This document shows, piece after piece, positions 54,397 through 63,458 of a stretch of 64,000 nt of DNA; the first letter of the stretch is position 1, and every line of letters starts with the position of its first letter. Source of the stretch: Pseudomonas chlororaphis subsp. chlororaphis (GTDB taxonomy: Bacteria > Pseudomonadota > Gammaproteobacteria > Pseudomonadales > Pseudomonadaceae). A program made the translations under genes and the position numbers. The stretch is taken from assembly GCF_003945765.1 (NCBI RefSeq), contig NZ_CP027712.1:3224001-3288000 (forward strand). The letters are read 5' to 3'. A model generated the notes under the pieces. The model ran no database searches, was not told where the DNA came from, and worked only from the letters and a program-made list of their open reading frames with translations.

Positions 54397-54921
54397 TTAA
54401 CCCCGAAGTAAACGCTCGACCCGCTCGAATGCCCGTTGCCGACGGGCTTCCCAGTCGCCGCGAATCACTTCGAAGGGCTGCTGGTGTTGCACCAGCCAAT
54501 CACCTGTGGCCTTGAAGAAGGCCAGGCGCTCGCTCAGTTCGGGTTGGCAGCGCTGGCCGTCGTTGCTCCAGCCGACATCTTCCGGCGAGAGCAGCAGGTG
54601 CAGATCGTAGCGGCGAGCCAGCAGCTCGGGCTCCAGCCAGGCCGGGCAGGCGCCGAACAGGGTCTGGCTCCAGAGCATATTGCTCAGCAGGTGAGTGTCG
54701 AGAATCAGCAGCGGCGGCTGTTGTGCCCGGGCCTGGTCCTCCCAGGCCAACTGGCCGCGGGCGATCTCCGGGATATCCGCCAGGCAGGTGTCGCGTCGCT
54801 GCTGCTCGATGAAATGGCGGACGTATTCGCCCACCTGGATGCCGCCGAAGCGCGCCTGCAAGTGGCCGCTGAGCCAGCTTTTGCCGCTGGACTCGGGGCC
54901 GGTCAACACCAGGACCTTCAT
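54397..54921 (-). CDS. NadR-like nicotinamide riboside kinase (AAA_28)
   Basis: A 174-aa P-loop kinase: MKVLVLTGPESSGKSWLSGHLQ (Walker A), GEYVRHFIEQQ, and LLILDTHLLSNMLWSQ (Walker B-like). It corresponds to the C-terminal ribosylnicotinamide kinase domain of NadR alone; the HTH and NMN adenylyltransferase parts are absent. It would phosphorylate nicotinamide riboside to NMN. Its ATG overlaps the pnuC stop (ATGA), so importer and kinase are made together, which strongly supports the role. Confidence 0.9.
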   Translation of the reverse strand: MKVLVLTGPESSGKSWLSGHLQARFGGIQVGEYVRHFIEQQRRDTCLADIPEIARGQLAWEDQARAQQPPLLILDTHLLSNMLWSQTLFGACPAWLEPELLARRYDLHLLLSPEDVGWSNDGQRCQPELSERLAFFKATGDWLVQHQQPFEVIRGDWEARRQRAFERVERLLRG

Positions 54922-55484
54922 GCCGGGCGCAACGCCGGGTCGGCCCGCCAGGCGCGCCAGCCCTGCACGGCCAGCAGGGTGAATAGCCCGTACAGGGCCG
55001 CCGTCAGGTACAGGTCCTTGTAGATGAACAGGCCGACAAAAATCACGTCGACGGCAATCCACAGCGGCCAGCATTGCACGCGCTTCTGCGCCATCCACCA
55101 TTGCGCCACGAGGCTGAAGCCGGTCAGCGCGGCGTCCAGCCAGGGTTGCGCGGCATCGGTCCAATGGGCCATGGCGGCCCCCAGCAGCAGGCTGCCGATG
55201 GCCCCGAGGCTCAGGCCCAGCAGCATCGAGCGGGGCGCCAGCAGGCTGACCGGACGGCCCTGATGGCTGGCGCCACCGCGGGTCCACTGCCACCAGCCAT
55301 AGAGTTGCAGGGCGGCGTAGACCACTTGCAGCAGCATGTCCGAATACAGTTTCACTTCGAAGAAGATCCAGCTGTACAGCAGCACCATGACCAGGCCGAT
55401 CGGCCAGCACCAGGGGTTCTGTCTGACTGTCAGCCAGACGGCGATCACGCCGAGTGCGGCGGCGAACAGTTCAAGCCCGGACAT
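54918..55484 (-). CDS. pnuC: PnuC nicotinamide riboside transporter
   Basis: A 188-aa inner-membrane protein with about seven hydrophobic helices, e.g. NPWCWPIGLVMVLLYSWIFFEVKLYSDMLLQVVYAALQLYGWWQW, which holds the PnuC W-x-x-G substrate-binding motifs (YGWWQW), and WPLWIAVDVIFVGLFIYKDLYLTAALYGLFTLLAVQGWRAW. PnuC brings nicotinamide riboside in by facilitated diffusion, trapped by the downstream kinase. No riboswitch was recognised in the 106 bases upstream. Confidence 0.93.
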   Translation of the reverse strand: MSGLELFAAALGVIAVWLTVRQNPWCWPIGLVMVLLYSWIFFEVKLYSDMLLQVVYAALQLYGWWQWTRGGASHQGRPVSLLAPRSMLLGLSLGAIGSLLLGAAMAHWTDAAQPWLDAALTGFSLVAQWWMAQKRVQCWPLWIAVDVIFVGLFIYKDLYLTAALYGLFTLLAVQGWRAWRADPALRPA

Positions 55485-55590
55485 GAAAACTACCTGGAAG
55501 CGGAGGAGGGTGCGGATTGTAACCAGAAGCGGCCTTGCATGTTAGTGAAGGCCGGCAACCGTGGCGGGGCAAACCCCGCCACGGACGACC

Positions 55591-57225
55591 TCAGACCCGG
55601 AACTGGCGCAACAGGCCGTTGAGCTGCTCGCTCAGTTCCTTGAGGTGCAGGCTGGCGGCACTGGACTGCTCGGCCGCCAGGGCGGTGCTGTGGGACAGGC
55701 CGGCGGCCTGGGTCACGTTCTGGTTGATGTCTTCGACCACATGGGCCTGTTGCAACGTGGCGCTGGCAATCGAGGCGTTCAGCCCGTTGAGGTTGCGCAG
55801 GGCCTGGCCGATGGCGTTCAGGCTTTCACCGGCCAGCCCGGCCTGCTCGATGGTCTGTTGCGAAGCCCGGCTGCTGTCGCCGATGACCTTCACCGCGGCT
55901 TCCGAGTGCCCTTGCAGGCGCTCGATCATCGACTGGATCTCGGCGGTGGACTTCTGCGTCCGCTGGGCCAGCAGGCGCACCTCATCGGCCACCACGGCGA
56001 ACCCACGGCCCTGTTCGCCGGCGCGGGCGGCTTCGATCGCCGCGTTGAGCGCCAGCAGGTTGGTCTGCTCGGCGATCGAGTGGATCACCTCCAGCACGCT
56101 GCCGATCTGGGTGCTTTCCTGGGCCAGGGTGCGAATCACTTCCACGGCCTGGTCGATGGTGCCCGAGAGCCGATCGATCTGTTGCAGGCTGCCGTCGATA
56201 TTGACCTGGCCCTGCTGGGCCTGGGCTTCGGCGTCGCGCATCTCGCTGGCGGCGTGTTCGGCGTTCTTCGCCACGTCCTGTACGCCGTAGGTCACTTCGT
56301 TGATGGCGGTGGCCACCAGCTCCATCTGCTGCGACTGCTGCTGGCTGCGTTCCTGGGCCTGGCTGGCATTGCTGCCCAGGTCGGTGGAGGACTGCGCCAG
56401 GGCTGCGGCCGACACCTGCAACTGGCTGACGACGAGACGCAGCTTGGCGGTGAAGCCGTTGAAGTGCCGGGCCAGTTCGGTGACTTCGTCCTGGCCGTGG
56501 GTGTCGAGGGTACGGGTCAGGTCGCTTTCGCCGCTGGCGATATTAGCCATGGCGTGCACGGTTTCCTGCAGCGGGCGGACGATGCTGCGGGCGATCAGCA
56601 ACACCAGCAGGGCCATGAGCAGGGCAATGGCGATACCGACGACCGAGGCCTTCACCACCTGGCTGCGGAACTCGGCCTGCACGTCATCGATGTACACCCC
56701 CGAACCGATGATCCAGCCCCAGGGCTGGAACAGTTGGACATAGGAGGTCTTCTGCACCGGCTCGCTGGCGCCCGGTTTCGGCCAGCGATAGTTGACCATG
56801 CCGGCGCCCTTGGCCTTGGCGATGGCCACCATTTCGTTGAACACGGCAAAGCCGTCCGGGTCGCGAATGGCCGCGAGGTTCTGGCCGTCGAGCTTGGGGT
56901 TGGTCGGATGCATGACCATGACCGGGGTCAGGTCGTTGATCCAGAAGTAGTCGCTCTGGTCATAGCGCAGGTTGCGTATGGCGCTCAGCGCCTGCTTCTG
57001 CGCCGTCGCGCGATCGAGGCTGCCGGCGCTTTCCAGGCCCTGGAAATAGGCCAGCACACCGTTGGCGGTCTGCACCACATGCTGGGTTTTCTGCGCCTTG
57101 GCCTGGTACAGGTCGTCGTGGATCTGTTTGAGCATCAACATGCCCAGGGTCATCAGCATCAATACCGCGACAATCAGGATGAGCCACAGACGGCGGCTGA
57201 TCGACATTCTGCGTAAGCTGTTCAT
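55591..57225 (-). CDS. methyl-accepting chemotaxis protein with sCache domain
   Basis: A 544-aa chemoreceptor. Helix 1 near residues 12-32; periplasmic sCache_2 domain (about 35-185) with [29 protein letters not shown] and [15 protein letters not shown]; helix 2 near 190-210; HAMP; then the signalling domain with hairpin tip [32 protein letters not shown]. Similar sCache receptors (McpP type) detect short organic acids such as acetate, propionate and lactate; the ligand here is inferred only. GGGAG precedes the ATG at 57225. Its start follows from the short basic N-terminus before helix 1. Confidence 0.93.
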   Translation of the reverse strand: MNSLRRMSISRRLWLILIVAVLMLMTLGMLMLKQIHDDLYQAKAQKTQHVVQTANGVLAYFQGLESAGSLDRATAQKQALSAIRNLRYDQSDYFWINDLTPVMVMHPTNPKLDGQNLAAIRDPDGFAVFNEMVAIAKAKGAGMVNYRWPKPGASEPVQKTSYVQLFQPWGWIIGSGVYIDDVQAEFRSQVVKASVVGIAIALLMALLVLLIARSIVRPLQETVHAMANIASGESDLTRTLDTHGQDEVTELARHFNGFTAKLRLVVSQLQVSAAALAQSSTDLGSNASQAQERSQQQSQQMELVATAINEVTYGVQDVAKNAEHAASEMRDAEAQAQQGQVNIDGSLQQIDRLSGTIDQAVEVIRTLAQESTQIGSVLEVIHSIAEQTNLLALNAAIEAARAGEQGRGFAVVADEVRLLAQRTQKSTAEIQSMIERLQGHSEAAVKVIGDSSRASQQTIEQAGLAGESLNAIGQALRNLNGLNASIASATLQQAHVVEDINQNVTQAAGLSHSTALAAEQSSAASLHLKELSEQLNGLLRQFRV

Positions 57226-57510
57226 GAATCTGTCACTCCCGATTGTTGTTCTTGTAATAGAAACACCCCGTACATCCGTCATGCGCTCCTTGCAGTCCGG
57301 TCCCGCTGATTCTCTCAACGCGACAGCGTTTATCGAGTATGTCTGCTAGGATTTCGGCCTCATTGCGAAAAACCTGAATCCGGCTGATTTTTCACGGAAT
57401 TTTCAAGGGCGATGATGATCCTATTGCGGCTGCGAATCCGCGACGCACGCGTCAGTGAACATTGAAGAAAAATTAAAAAGGCATGCCACGGCATGACCTT
57501 CGGGGGATTG

Positions 57511-58341
57511 ATGGAGCTTTGGACTGCCGCACAGGCATTGATTTTAGGGATTGTGGAAGGGCTGACGGAGTTTCTGCCCATCAGCAGCACGGGCCACCAG
57601 ATTATCGTTGCCGACTTGCTCAACTTCGGTGGCGAGCGCGCCATGGCGTTCAACATCATCATTCAGCTGGGGGCCATTCTCGCGGTGGTCTGGGAGTTTC
57701 GCCGCAAGATCCTCGACGTGGTCACCGGCCTGCCGACCCAGCGCAACGCCCAGCGTTTCACTATCAACCTGCTGATCGCCTTCCTGCCCGCCGTGGTGCT
57801 GGGGGTGATTTTCGCCGACCTGATCCATGAATACCTGTTCAACCCGATCACCGTCGCCACGGCGCTGGTGGTGGGGGGCGTGGTCATGCTCTGGGCCGAA
57901 CGCCGGCAGCATGAAATACATGCCAACACGGTGGACGAGATCAGCTGGAAAGATGCCTTGAAGGTCGGTTTCGCCCAGTGCCTGGCGATGATTCCAGGCA
58001 CCTCGCGCTCGGGCTCCACCATCATCGGCGGCCTGTTGTTCGGCCTGTCGCGCAAGACCGCCACCGAGTTCTCGTTCTTCCTGGCGATGCCAACCATGGT
58101 CGGTGCCGCGGTCTACTCGGGCTACAAGTACCGCAATCTGTTCCAGCCGGACGACCTGCCGGTGTTCGCCATCGGCTTCATCACCTCGTTCATCTTCGCG
58201 ATGATCGCGGTCAGGGGCCTGCTCAAGTTCATCGCCAACCACAGCTACGCGGCCTTTGCCTGGTACCGCATTGCCTTCGGCCTGGTGATCCTCGCCACCT
58301 GGCAGTTCGGCTGGGTCGACTGGACCGCGGTCCATTCCTGA
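57511..58341 (+). CDS. uppP: undecaprenyl-diphosphatase UppP (BacA)
   Basis: A 276-aa inner-membrane phosphatase recycling the lipid carrier of cell-wall synthesis and giving basal bacitracin resistance. [22 protein letters not shown] holds the E-rich motif ([14 protein letters not shown]) and [22 protein letters not shown] the PGxSRSxxT active-site motif. I prefer ATG at 57511, which starts [13 protein letters not shown] at family length (E. coli 273 aa); an upstream ATG at 57493 is possible. Its TGA shares a base with the next gene's ATG. Confidence 0.96.
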   Translation: MELWTAAQALILGIVEGLTEFLPISSTGHQIIVADLLNFGGERAMAFNIIIQLGAILAVVWEFRRKILDVVTGLPTQRNAQRFTINLLIAFLPAVVLGVIFADLIHEYLFNPITVATALVVGGVVMLWAERRQHEIHANTVDEISWKDALKVGFAQCLAMIPGTSRSGSTIIGGLLFGLSRKTATEFSFFLAMPTMVGAAVYSGYKYRNLFQPDDLPVFAIGFITSFIFAMIAVRGLLKFIANHSYAAFAWYRIAFGLVILATWQFGWVDWTAVHS

Positions 58342-58766
58342 TGAACGCACGCAATCAGAACCGCCCCGGCGAAGTCGCCGGGGCTCGGATCCAGCAGCCA
58401 AGGCTCAAGGCGGTGATCTTCCTGCTGCTTTGCGCCTTACCGCTGTGCGGTTCGCTGCTGTTGGGCGTGAAGGGGATTTCCTGGGTACCGCTGGCGGCCT
58501 ACGGCGCGGTCAGCGTGCTGACGTTCTTCCTCTATTGGAGCGACAAGCGCAAGGCCCGTAGCGACAGCTGGCGGACCCCGGAAAACGTCTTGCACGCCGT
58601 GGAGCTGGCCGGTGGCTGGCCAGGCGCCTTGCTGGCGCAACAGGCGTTTCGCCACAAGACCCGCAAGCTGTCCTATCAACTGGTGTTCTGGCTGATCGTG
58701 CTGCTGCACCAGGTGTTCTGGATCGACCGGCTGTTTCTCGAAGGCAGCCTGTTCTCGCTGTTCTAA
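58341..58766 (+). CDS. DUF1294 small membrane protein
   Basis: A 141-aa protein with three to four hydrophobic helices. WVPLAAYGAVSVLTFFLYWSDKRKARSDSWRTPENVLHAVELAGGWPGALLAQQAFRHKTRK is the DUF1294 block (Y-x-x-DK-x-x-A ... E-x-x-GG-x-PG-x-x-x-AQ...RHK-x-x-K). In other bacteria DUF1294 is often fused to a cold-shock domain; here it stands alone. Coupled to uppP (TGATG). Function unknown. Confidence 0.92.
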   Translation: MNARNQNRPGEVAGARIQQPRLKAVIFLLLCALPLCGSLLLGVKGISWVPLAAYGAVSVLTFFLYWSDKRKARSDSWRTPENVLHAVELAGGWPGALLAQQAFRHKTRKLSYQLVFWLIVLLHQVFWIDRLFLEGSLFSLF

Positions 58767-59107
58767 AGCAACAGGCCTACCTGTACCCGCTTGGGCAGCT
58801 TGCTCACCACCAACTGGTGCGAACGCTGCAGCAAGTCCCGCAGTTCGCCGGTGCCCAGCGGGTAGGGTGTCTGCATGATGATCCAGTGCGCCCGGGCCAG
58901 GTACGGCGCCGGCCCGATGCCGGGACGGTCGACATGGCCGAGGAACAGCTCCTTGTCCACCTTGAACGCCAGTGACTCGCCCCGCAGGTTCTGCAGGGCG
59001 AACATCTTGTTGCCGGCCACGGAAAACACCCGCACGCCGCCCCATTTGTAGTCTTCGCGCGCGCCCGGCAAGTCCAGGCAAAATTGCGCCACATCCGCTT
59101 CTGTCAT
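58763..59107 (-). CDS. MmcQ/YjbR family protein
   Basis: A 114-aa CyaY-like-fold DNA-binding-type protein: VAQFCLDLPGAREDYKWGGVRVFSVAGNKMFAL, ESLAFKVDKELFLGHVDRPGIGPAPYLARAHWIIMQ and LRDLLQRSHQLVVSKLPKR are the MmcQ/YjbR blocks. The biological role is not established. ATG at 59107 is used since the family starts there. Its stop overlaps the convergent DUF1294 stop by 4 bases. Confidence 0.9.
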   Translation of the reverse strand: MTEADVAQFCLDLPGAREDYKWGGVRVFSVAGNKMFALQNLRGESLAFKVDKELFLGHVDRPGIGPAPYLARAHWIIMQTPYPLGTGELRDLLQRSHQLVVSKLPKRVQVGLLL

Positions 59108-59129
59108 GGTTTTTCCTTTTGTCGCGCTG

Positions 59130-60038
59130 TCACAGTGTGCGGTCTCCGCAGCCTTTGAAGGCTTCGCTGACATGCTCGATCCAGGCCCTTACCGCTGGCA
59201 ATACACCGCGCCGGTGAGGGTAGACCGCCTGCAGCCAACCGCCAGGCAGCGACCACTCGGGCAGCAGTTGCACCAGCTGCCCGGTCTGCAGTTCTTCTTC
59301 GCAATACATCATCGGCAGGATGGTACAGCCAAGGCCGGCGAGGGCGCAGGAGCGGCGCACCAGAAAATCGTCGATGCCCAGGCGCGCCTCCAGGACCAGG
59401 TCGCATTTCTCGCCCTGGGCGTCGAGCAGGCGCAAGTGCACCATGCGGTCGGCCTCCAGGGCTCCCAGCACCGGCACCTTGTGCAGGTCTTCGGGACTGT
59501 GGATCGGCCATTCCCGGGCGAACCCCGGGCTGGCGACCATCACGGTCTGCGCCTGGCGCAGGCGCCGGGTCACCAGCAAGGGGTCTTCGTCGCCATGCTC
59601 GCGAACCCGCAGCGCCACGTCGATGCCTTCGGCGACCACGTCGACCCGGCGGTTGAGCAGCTGCATGTCCAGCTGGACCTGGGGATATTGCTCGAGGAAC
59701 GAGCTGATGACGGTCGGCAACATATGATGGGCCAGGCCCACCGGGCAGGACACCCGCAGGCGGCCGCGAGGTTCGCTGGACATGCTGGCCACGGCCTCGT
59801 CGGCCATTTCCGCTTCCAGCAGCATGGCCTGGCAGTGACGCAGATAACGTTCGCCGACCGCGGTCAGCTTCAATTGGCGGGTGGTGCGTTGCAGCAATCG
59901 GGTGTGCAGGCGTTCTTCCAGTTCGGCGATACGCCGCGACAAACGGGATTTGGGCACTCCCAGTACACGCCCGGCGGCGGCGAAACCACCGGCTTCCACC
60001 ACCTTGGCAAAGTAATAAAGATCGTTGAGGTCTTGCAT
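59130..60038 (-). CDS. LysR-family regulator (divergent to azoreductase)
   Basis: A 302-aa LysR protein of the CrgA-like group: MQDLNDLYYFAKVVEAGGFAAAGRVLGVPKSRLSRRIAELEERLHTRLLQRTTRQLKLTAVGERYL is the winged HTH, followed by GRLRVSCPVGLAHHMLPTVISSFLEQYPQVQLDMQLLNRR. It is back-to-back with azoR (129 bases between starts). In the gap 'tgtcctgctgatggga' gives a partial inverted repeat of T-N11-A type, a candidate LysR site. Confidence 0.93.
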   Translation of the reverse strand: MQDLNDLYYFAKVVEAGGFAAAGRVLGVPKSRLSRRIAELEERLHTRLLQRTTRQLKLTAVGERYLRHCQAMLLEAEMADEAVASMSSEPRGRLRVSCPVGLAHHMLPTVISSFLEQYPQVQLDMQLLNRRVDVVAEGIDVALRVREHGDEDPLLVTRRLRQAQTVMVASPGFAREWPIHSPEDLHKVPVLGALEADRMVHLRLLDAQGEKCDLVLEARLGIDDFLVRRSCALAGLGCTILPMMYCEEELQTGQLVQLLPEWSLPGGWLQAVYPHRRGVLPAVRAWIEHVSEAFKGCGDRTL

Positions 60039-60167
60039 ATCCTGACTCGACTGTCCTGCTGATGGGACAAACTATCGCATTTGTGCCGACTAATCAGCTA
60101 TTGGTTTCACCTGTAGGATTGTCCTCAATTGATCGCCCGGTGGCGATCCTCACTTGGAGAATCCCAG

Positions 60168-60779
60168 ATGAAACTGTTGCATATCGATTCGAGCATCCTT
60201 GGTGACAACTCGGCTTCCCGTCAGTTGAGCGAAAGCGTGGTCAAGGCCTGGAAAAACGCCGATGCCAGCGTTGAAGTGACCTACCGCGACCTGGCCGCCG
60301 ATGCCATCAGCCATTTCAGCTCCGCCACGCTGGTGGCCGCCGGTACCCCGGCCGAAGTGCGCAACGCTGCCCAGCAGCACGAAGCCGAGCTGAGCGCTTC
60401 GACCCTCGCCGAATTCCAGGCCGCCGACGCTGTAGTGATCGCCGCGCCTATGTACAACTTCACCATCCCGACCCAACTCAAGGCCTGGATCGACCGCATC
60501 GCCGTCGCCGGCCAGACCTTCCGCTACACCGAAGCCGGCCCTGAAGGCCTGTGCGGTGGCAAGAAAGTCGTGGTGGTCTCCACTGCGGGCGGCCTGCACG
60601 CCGGCCAGGCCACTGGCGTGGCGCACGAGGATTACCTGAAAGTGCTGTTCGGCTTCCTCGGCATCACCGACATCGAATTCGTCCGCGCCCACGGCCTGGC
60701 TTATGGCGACGAAGTCCGCAACAAGGCCCTGAGCGACGCCCAGGCGCACATCAGCGAGCAACTTTTCGCTGCCGCGTAA
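60168..60779 (+). CDS. azoR: FMN-dependent NADH-azoreductase
   Basis: A 203-aa flavodoxin-fold enzyme: [25 protein letters not shown] (FMN phosphate loop), [52 protein letters not shown] and [24 protein letters not shown] blocks are those of AzoR (AcpD). It reduces azo dyes and quinones with NADH and probably protects against quinone or thiol stress. ATG at 60168 has GGAG upstream and starts the conserved domain. Likely controlled by the divergent LysR regulator. Confidence 0.95.
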   Translation: MKLLHIDSSILGDNSASRQLSESVVKAWKNADASVEVTYRDLAADAISHFSSATLVAAGTPAEVRNAAQQHEAELSASTLAEFQAADAVVIAAPMYNFTIPTQLKAWIDRIAVAGQTFRYTEAGPEGLCGGKKVVVVSTAGGLHAGQATGVAHEDYLKVLFGFLGITDIEFVRAHGLAYGDEVRNKALSDAQAHISEQLFAAA

Positions 60780-60868
60780 GGCTTGTGTAAAAGTCGCTTA
60801 CGCCCCAGGCAACGCCCTTTAAACTCTGTATTCTGATGCCCTCCAGGCAGCGGAATACGGAGTTTTTC

Positions 60869-60961
60869 GTGTTCGTGCTATTTGTTCTGGCTCGGGTTAT
60901 GCAGTGGCTTGACCAGGCCCGACAGCTCCAGGCAACAGGCCAGCGAATTCCTGGCCAGTGA
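60869..60961 (+). CDS. possible 30-aa membrane peptide
   Basis: GTG at 60869 with GGAG six bases upstream opens MFVLFVLARVMQWLDQARQL and ends GQRIPGQ: one short hydrophobic helix then an amphipathic basic part. The same frame is open from an ATG at 60836. I do not recognise it. It could be a real tiny membrane peptide or chance; only the ribosome site and composition support it. Confidence 0.3.
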   Translation: MFVLFVLARVMQWLDQARQLQATGQRIPGQ

Positions 60962-61006
60962 AGCAATGAACCGGCGTTTTCATCAGGTAGGGAAGGTGGT
61001 GCATCC

Positions 61007-62044
61007 ATGATGCGTCTTTGGGCAATGTCACTGATCTGCCTGCTCGGCGGCCCGATTATCGTGCACGCCGCGCCCGCGCCCCATCCGCACTGGAGCGTGG
61101 GCTTCCACGAGATGAGTTTTCTCGACCCGCTGGACCAGCAGCCGATGCGCGCCATTGCCTTCTATCCCTCCACTGGCATCGAACACAGCAGCAAAGTCGA
61201 GGGTTATCAGATCGCAGCTTCCCGGGATTCGAAGGTCGCCATCGGCCGTTTTCCGCTGTTGATGCTGTCCCATGGCAATACCGGCACGCCGCTGGCCCTG
61301 CACGACCTGGCCACCTCGCTGGCGCGCAAGGGCTTCGTGGTGGTGGCGGTGATCCATCCGGGCGACAACTACAAGGATCACAGCCGGCTGGGCACCCTGA
61401 GCAATCTCTATGGCCGGCCGATCCAGATTTCCGAAGCCATCACCGCGACCCTGGCCGACCCGATGCTGTCGCCTTTCGTCAACGCCGGGCAGGTCGGGGT
61501 CATCGGTTACTCGGCCGGCGGCGAAACGGCGCTGATCCTGTCCGGAGCGACCCCCGACCTGGACCGCCTGCGCCGCTACTGCCAGGAGCGCCCCGACGAT
61601 CACGATGCCTGCAATACCCAGGGCGAACTGATCGTCGATCGCGACGACCTGCAACCGGTCGCCGACCCGCGGGTCCATGCCTTGCTGCTGATGGCGCCGC
61701 TGAGCCTCAAGTTCGGGCGGCAGACCCTGTCCGGCGTGCATGTGCCGGTGCTGCTGTACAGCGGCGACGTCGACAAGCTGGTGGCTCTGGACAAGAATGC
61801 CGCGGCGTTGGCCCGCAAGCTGCCGGTCGCGCCGGACTTCAGGCTGTTGGCCGGGGCCGGGCACTTCGTGTTCATGGCGCCGTGCACCGAGGAGCAGTTG
61901 CTGAGCATGCCGGCCTTGTGCACCGACGCCGATGGCGTCGACCGCGAGGACATCCACCGCAATCTGATCGCCGAGGCCGGCCGCTTCTTTGCCCAGGCGC
62001 TGGGCAAGCCGAGCCGGGCCGGGATGCAGACCGCGGATCAGTGA
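61007..62044 (+). CDS. secreted alpha/beta hydrolase (dienelactone hydrolase / PAF-acetylhydrolase-like)
   Basis: A 345-aa precursor with signal peptide MMRLWAMSLICLLGGPIIVHAA. The core has FPLLMLSHGNTGTP (oxyanion HG), VGVIGYSAGGETAL (nucleophile Ser in GYSAG), an Asp in LLYSGDVDKLVAL and His in LAGAGHFVFM, giving a full triad. The layout resembles bacterial lipoprotein/PAF-acetylhydrolase-like dienelactone hydrolases. Substrate unknown; periplasmic or secreted by its signal. AAGGTGG precedes the ATG. Its stop is one base from the stop of the convergent MFS gene. Confidence 0.88.
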   Translation: MMRLWAMSLICLLGGPIIVHAAPAPHPHWSVGFHEMSFLDPLDQQPMRAIAFYPSTGIEHSSKVEGYQIAASRDSKVAIGRFPLLMLSHGNTGTPLALHDLATSLARKGFVVVAVIHPGDNYKDHSRLGTLSNLYGRPIQISEAITATLADPMLSPFVNAGQVGVIGYSAGGETALILSGATPDLDRLRRYCQERPDDHDACNTQGELIVDRDDLQPVADPRVHALLLMAPLSLKFGRQTLSGVHVPVLLYSGDVDKLVALDKNAAALARKLPVAPDFRLLAGAGHFVFMAPCTEEQLLSMPALCTDADGVDREDIHRNLIAEAGRFFAQALGKPSRAGMQTADQ

Positions 62045-62045
62045 C

Positions 62046-63233
62046 TCAGGCGTCGGCCCGGCGCTTGAGCAGCAGGGTCAGGCCCAGGGCGCTGAGCGAC
62101 AGCAGCGCCGCGCAGAAGAAAATCCACGAATACCCCAGGTTCAACGCCACCGCGCCCATCAAGGGCCCTGCAATCGCCAGCGCCAGGTCGAAAAACACCG
62201 CGTAGGCGCTCAGGCCGGCGCCGCGGCTGGTGCTGGGCACCTGCTTGATCGCTTCCACCCCCAGCGCCGGGTACACCAGCGACAGGCCGAAGCCGGCGAG
62301 CCCGGCGCCGATCATGGCGAACGCCGTCGATGGCGCCAGCCACAGCAGGATCAGGCCCAGGGTCTCGATGCTCATGCAGGCGATGGCCGCGCGATAACCG
62401 CCAAACCGGCTGATGCTGGAGATGAACAGCAGGCGCGAGAGGATGAAGCAGATGCCGAATACCGTCAGGCAATAGGCCGCGCCGGTCCAGCCGCGGCTGA
62501 GGTAGAACAGGGTAATAAAGGTGGTCAGGGTGCCGTAGCCGATGGACGCCAGGCTCAGGCCGGCGCCGTACGGCGCGATACGGCCGAACACCGCGCGAAA
62601 CGACAGGCGCTCGCCGCGGATCACCGGCACCGATGGCTTGTTGCGGATCAGCAGCAGGGCCAGGGCCGCCAGCAGCGACAGGGCCAGCCCCAGGCTTTCG
62701 AAACCGTAGTCGGCGACCATCACCACCCCCAGCGGCGCGCCGATGGCAATCGCACCATAGGAGGCGATGCCGTTCCAGGAAATCGAGCGCGCGGTGTGCT
62801 CGGCGCCGACCTGGCCCATGCACCAGCTGATGGTGCCCACGCCGATCAGGCCCTGGGCCACCCCCAGCAGCAAACGTCCCAGCAACAGGACGCTCAGGCT
62901 GAGCAGCGGCAATGTTTGCAGGAGGCTGGACGCCAGGGTCAGCAGCCCGCTGAGGAAAATCCCCGCCAGGCCGTAGACGATCGCCCGTTTGGTGCCGATG
63001 TTGTCCGACAGGCGCCCGGCCATGGGCCGGCTGAGGAGGGTGGCCAGGTACTGCGAGCCGATAGTCAGCCCGGCCACCACCGCGCTGAAGCCCAGTTCGC
63101 CGTGGACGTAACCCGGCAGCACCGCGATCGGCAGGCCGATGCAGAGAAACGCGATAAAGGTATAGAAGACGATAGAGACGATCTGCAGGGTGATCGTCAT
63201 GGAACTGGGCACGGGCTGTTGTTGCGCAGACAT
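62046..63233 (-). CDS. MFS transporter, YhhS-like
   Basis: A 395-aa inner-membrane protein with 12 hydrophobic helices. FLCIGLPIAVLPGYVHGELGFSAVVAGLTIGSQYLATLLSRPMAGRLSDNIGTKRAIVYG includes MFS motif A (GRLSDNIGTKR), and the start and middle match the YhhS/YfcJ (UPF0226) group; E. coli YhhS has been linked to arabinose and glyphosate efflux. Substrate here unknown. Start ATG at 63233, MSAQQQPVPSSMTITLQIVSIVFYTF. Confidence 0.9.
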   Translation of the reverse strand: MSAQQQPVPSSMTITLQIVSIVFYTFIAFLCIGLPIAVLPGYVHGELGFSAVVAGLTIGSQYLATLLSRPMAGRLSDNIGTKRAIVYGLAGIFLSGLLTLASSLLQTLPLLSLSVLLLGRLLLGVAQGLIGVGTISWCMGQVGAEHTARSISWNGIASYGAIAIGAPLGVVMVADYGFESLGLALSLLAALALLLIRNKPSVPVIRGERLSFRAVFGRIAPYGAGLSLASIGYGTLTTFITLFYLSRGWTGAAYCLTVFGICFILSRLLFISSISRFGGYRAAIACMSIETLGLILLWLAPSTAFAMIGAGLAGFGLSLVYPALGVEAIKQVPSTSRGAGLSAYAVFFDLALAIAGPLMGAVALNLGYSWIFFCAALLSLSALGLTLLLKRRADA

Positions 63234-63362
63234 GAGGGCTCGTTCGCGGGCGGGCGGTTGGAGAACTGCATCATGGCGCGGGCCGGAAATAAAAGGAAGC
63301 AGGCTAACGATTTCTTTATGGCCGGCTATTTATAGGGGTTGGGAGGACGTTATCGCTGCGTC

Positions 63363-63392
63363 TGTAGGAGCGAGGCTTGCCCGCGATGCTTT
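63363..63392. repeat. REP element
   Basis: 'tgtaggagcgaggcttgcccgcgatgc', the same family as at 1529-1569 and 26773-26955, in the gap between the MFS gene and the ABC-F gene. Confidence 0.75.
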
Positions 63393-63403
63393 TATAGCCG
63401 TAC

Positions 63404-63432
63404 AAAAAAGCCCCGTCACCAGGACGGGGCTT
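63404..63432 (-). terminator. Rho-independent terminator of the ABC-F gene
   Basis: Minus strand AAGCCCCGTC-CTGGT-GACGGGGCTT followed by TTTTGTACGG, 27 bases after the stop of the ABC-F gene. Confidence 0.92.
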
Positions 63433-63458
63433 GCAGACCGGCAACCAACTGGCGTTCC

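Noticed and set aside
54115..54411. A 98-codon plus-strand frame upstream of fapA
   Set aside because: Very basic composition, no ribosome site, and it runs over the fap promoter region and the end of the NAD-salvage kinase gene.
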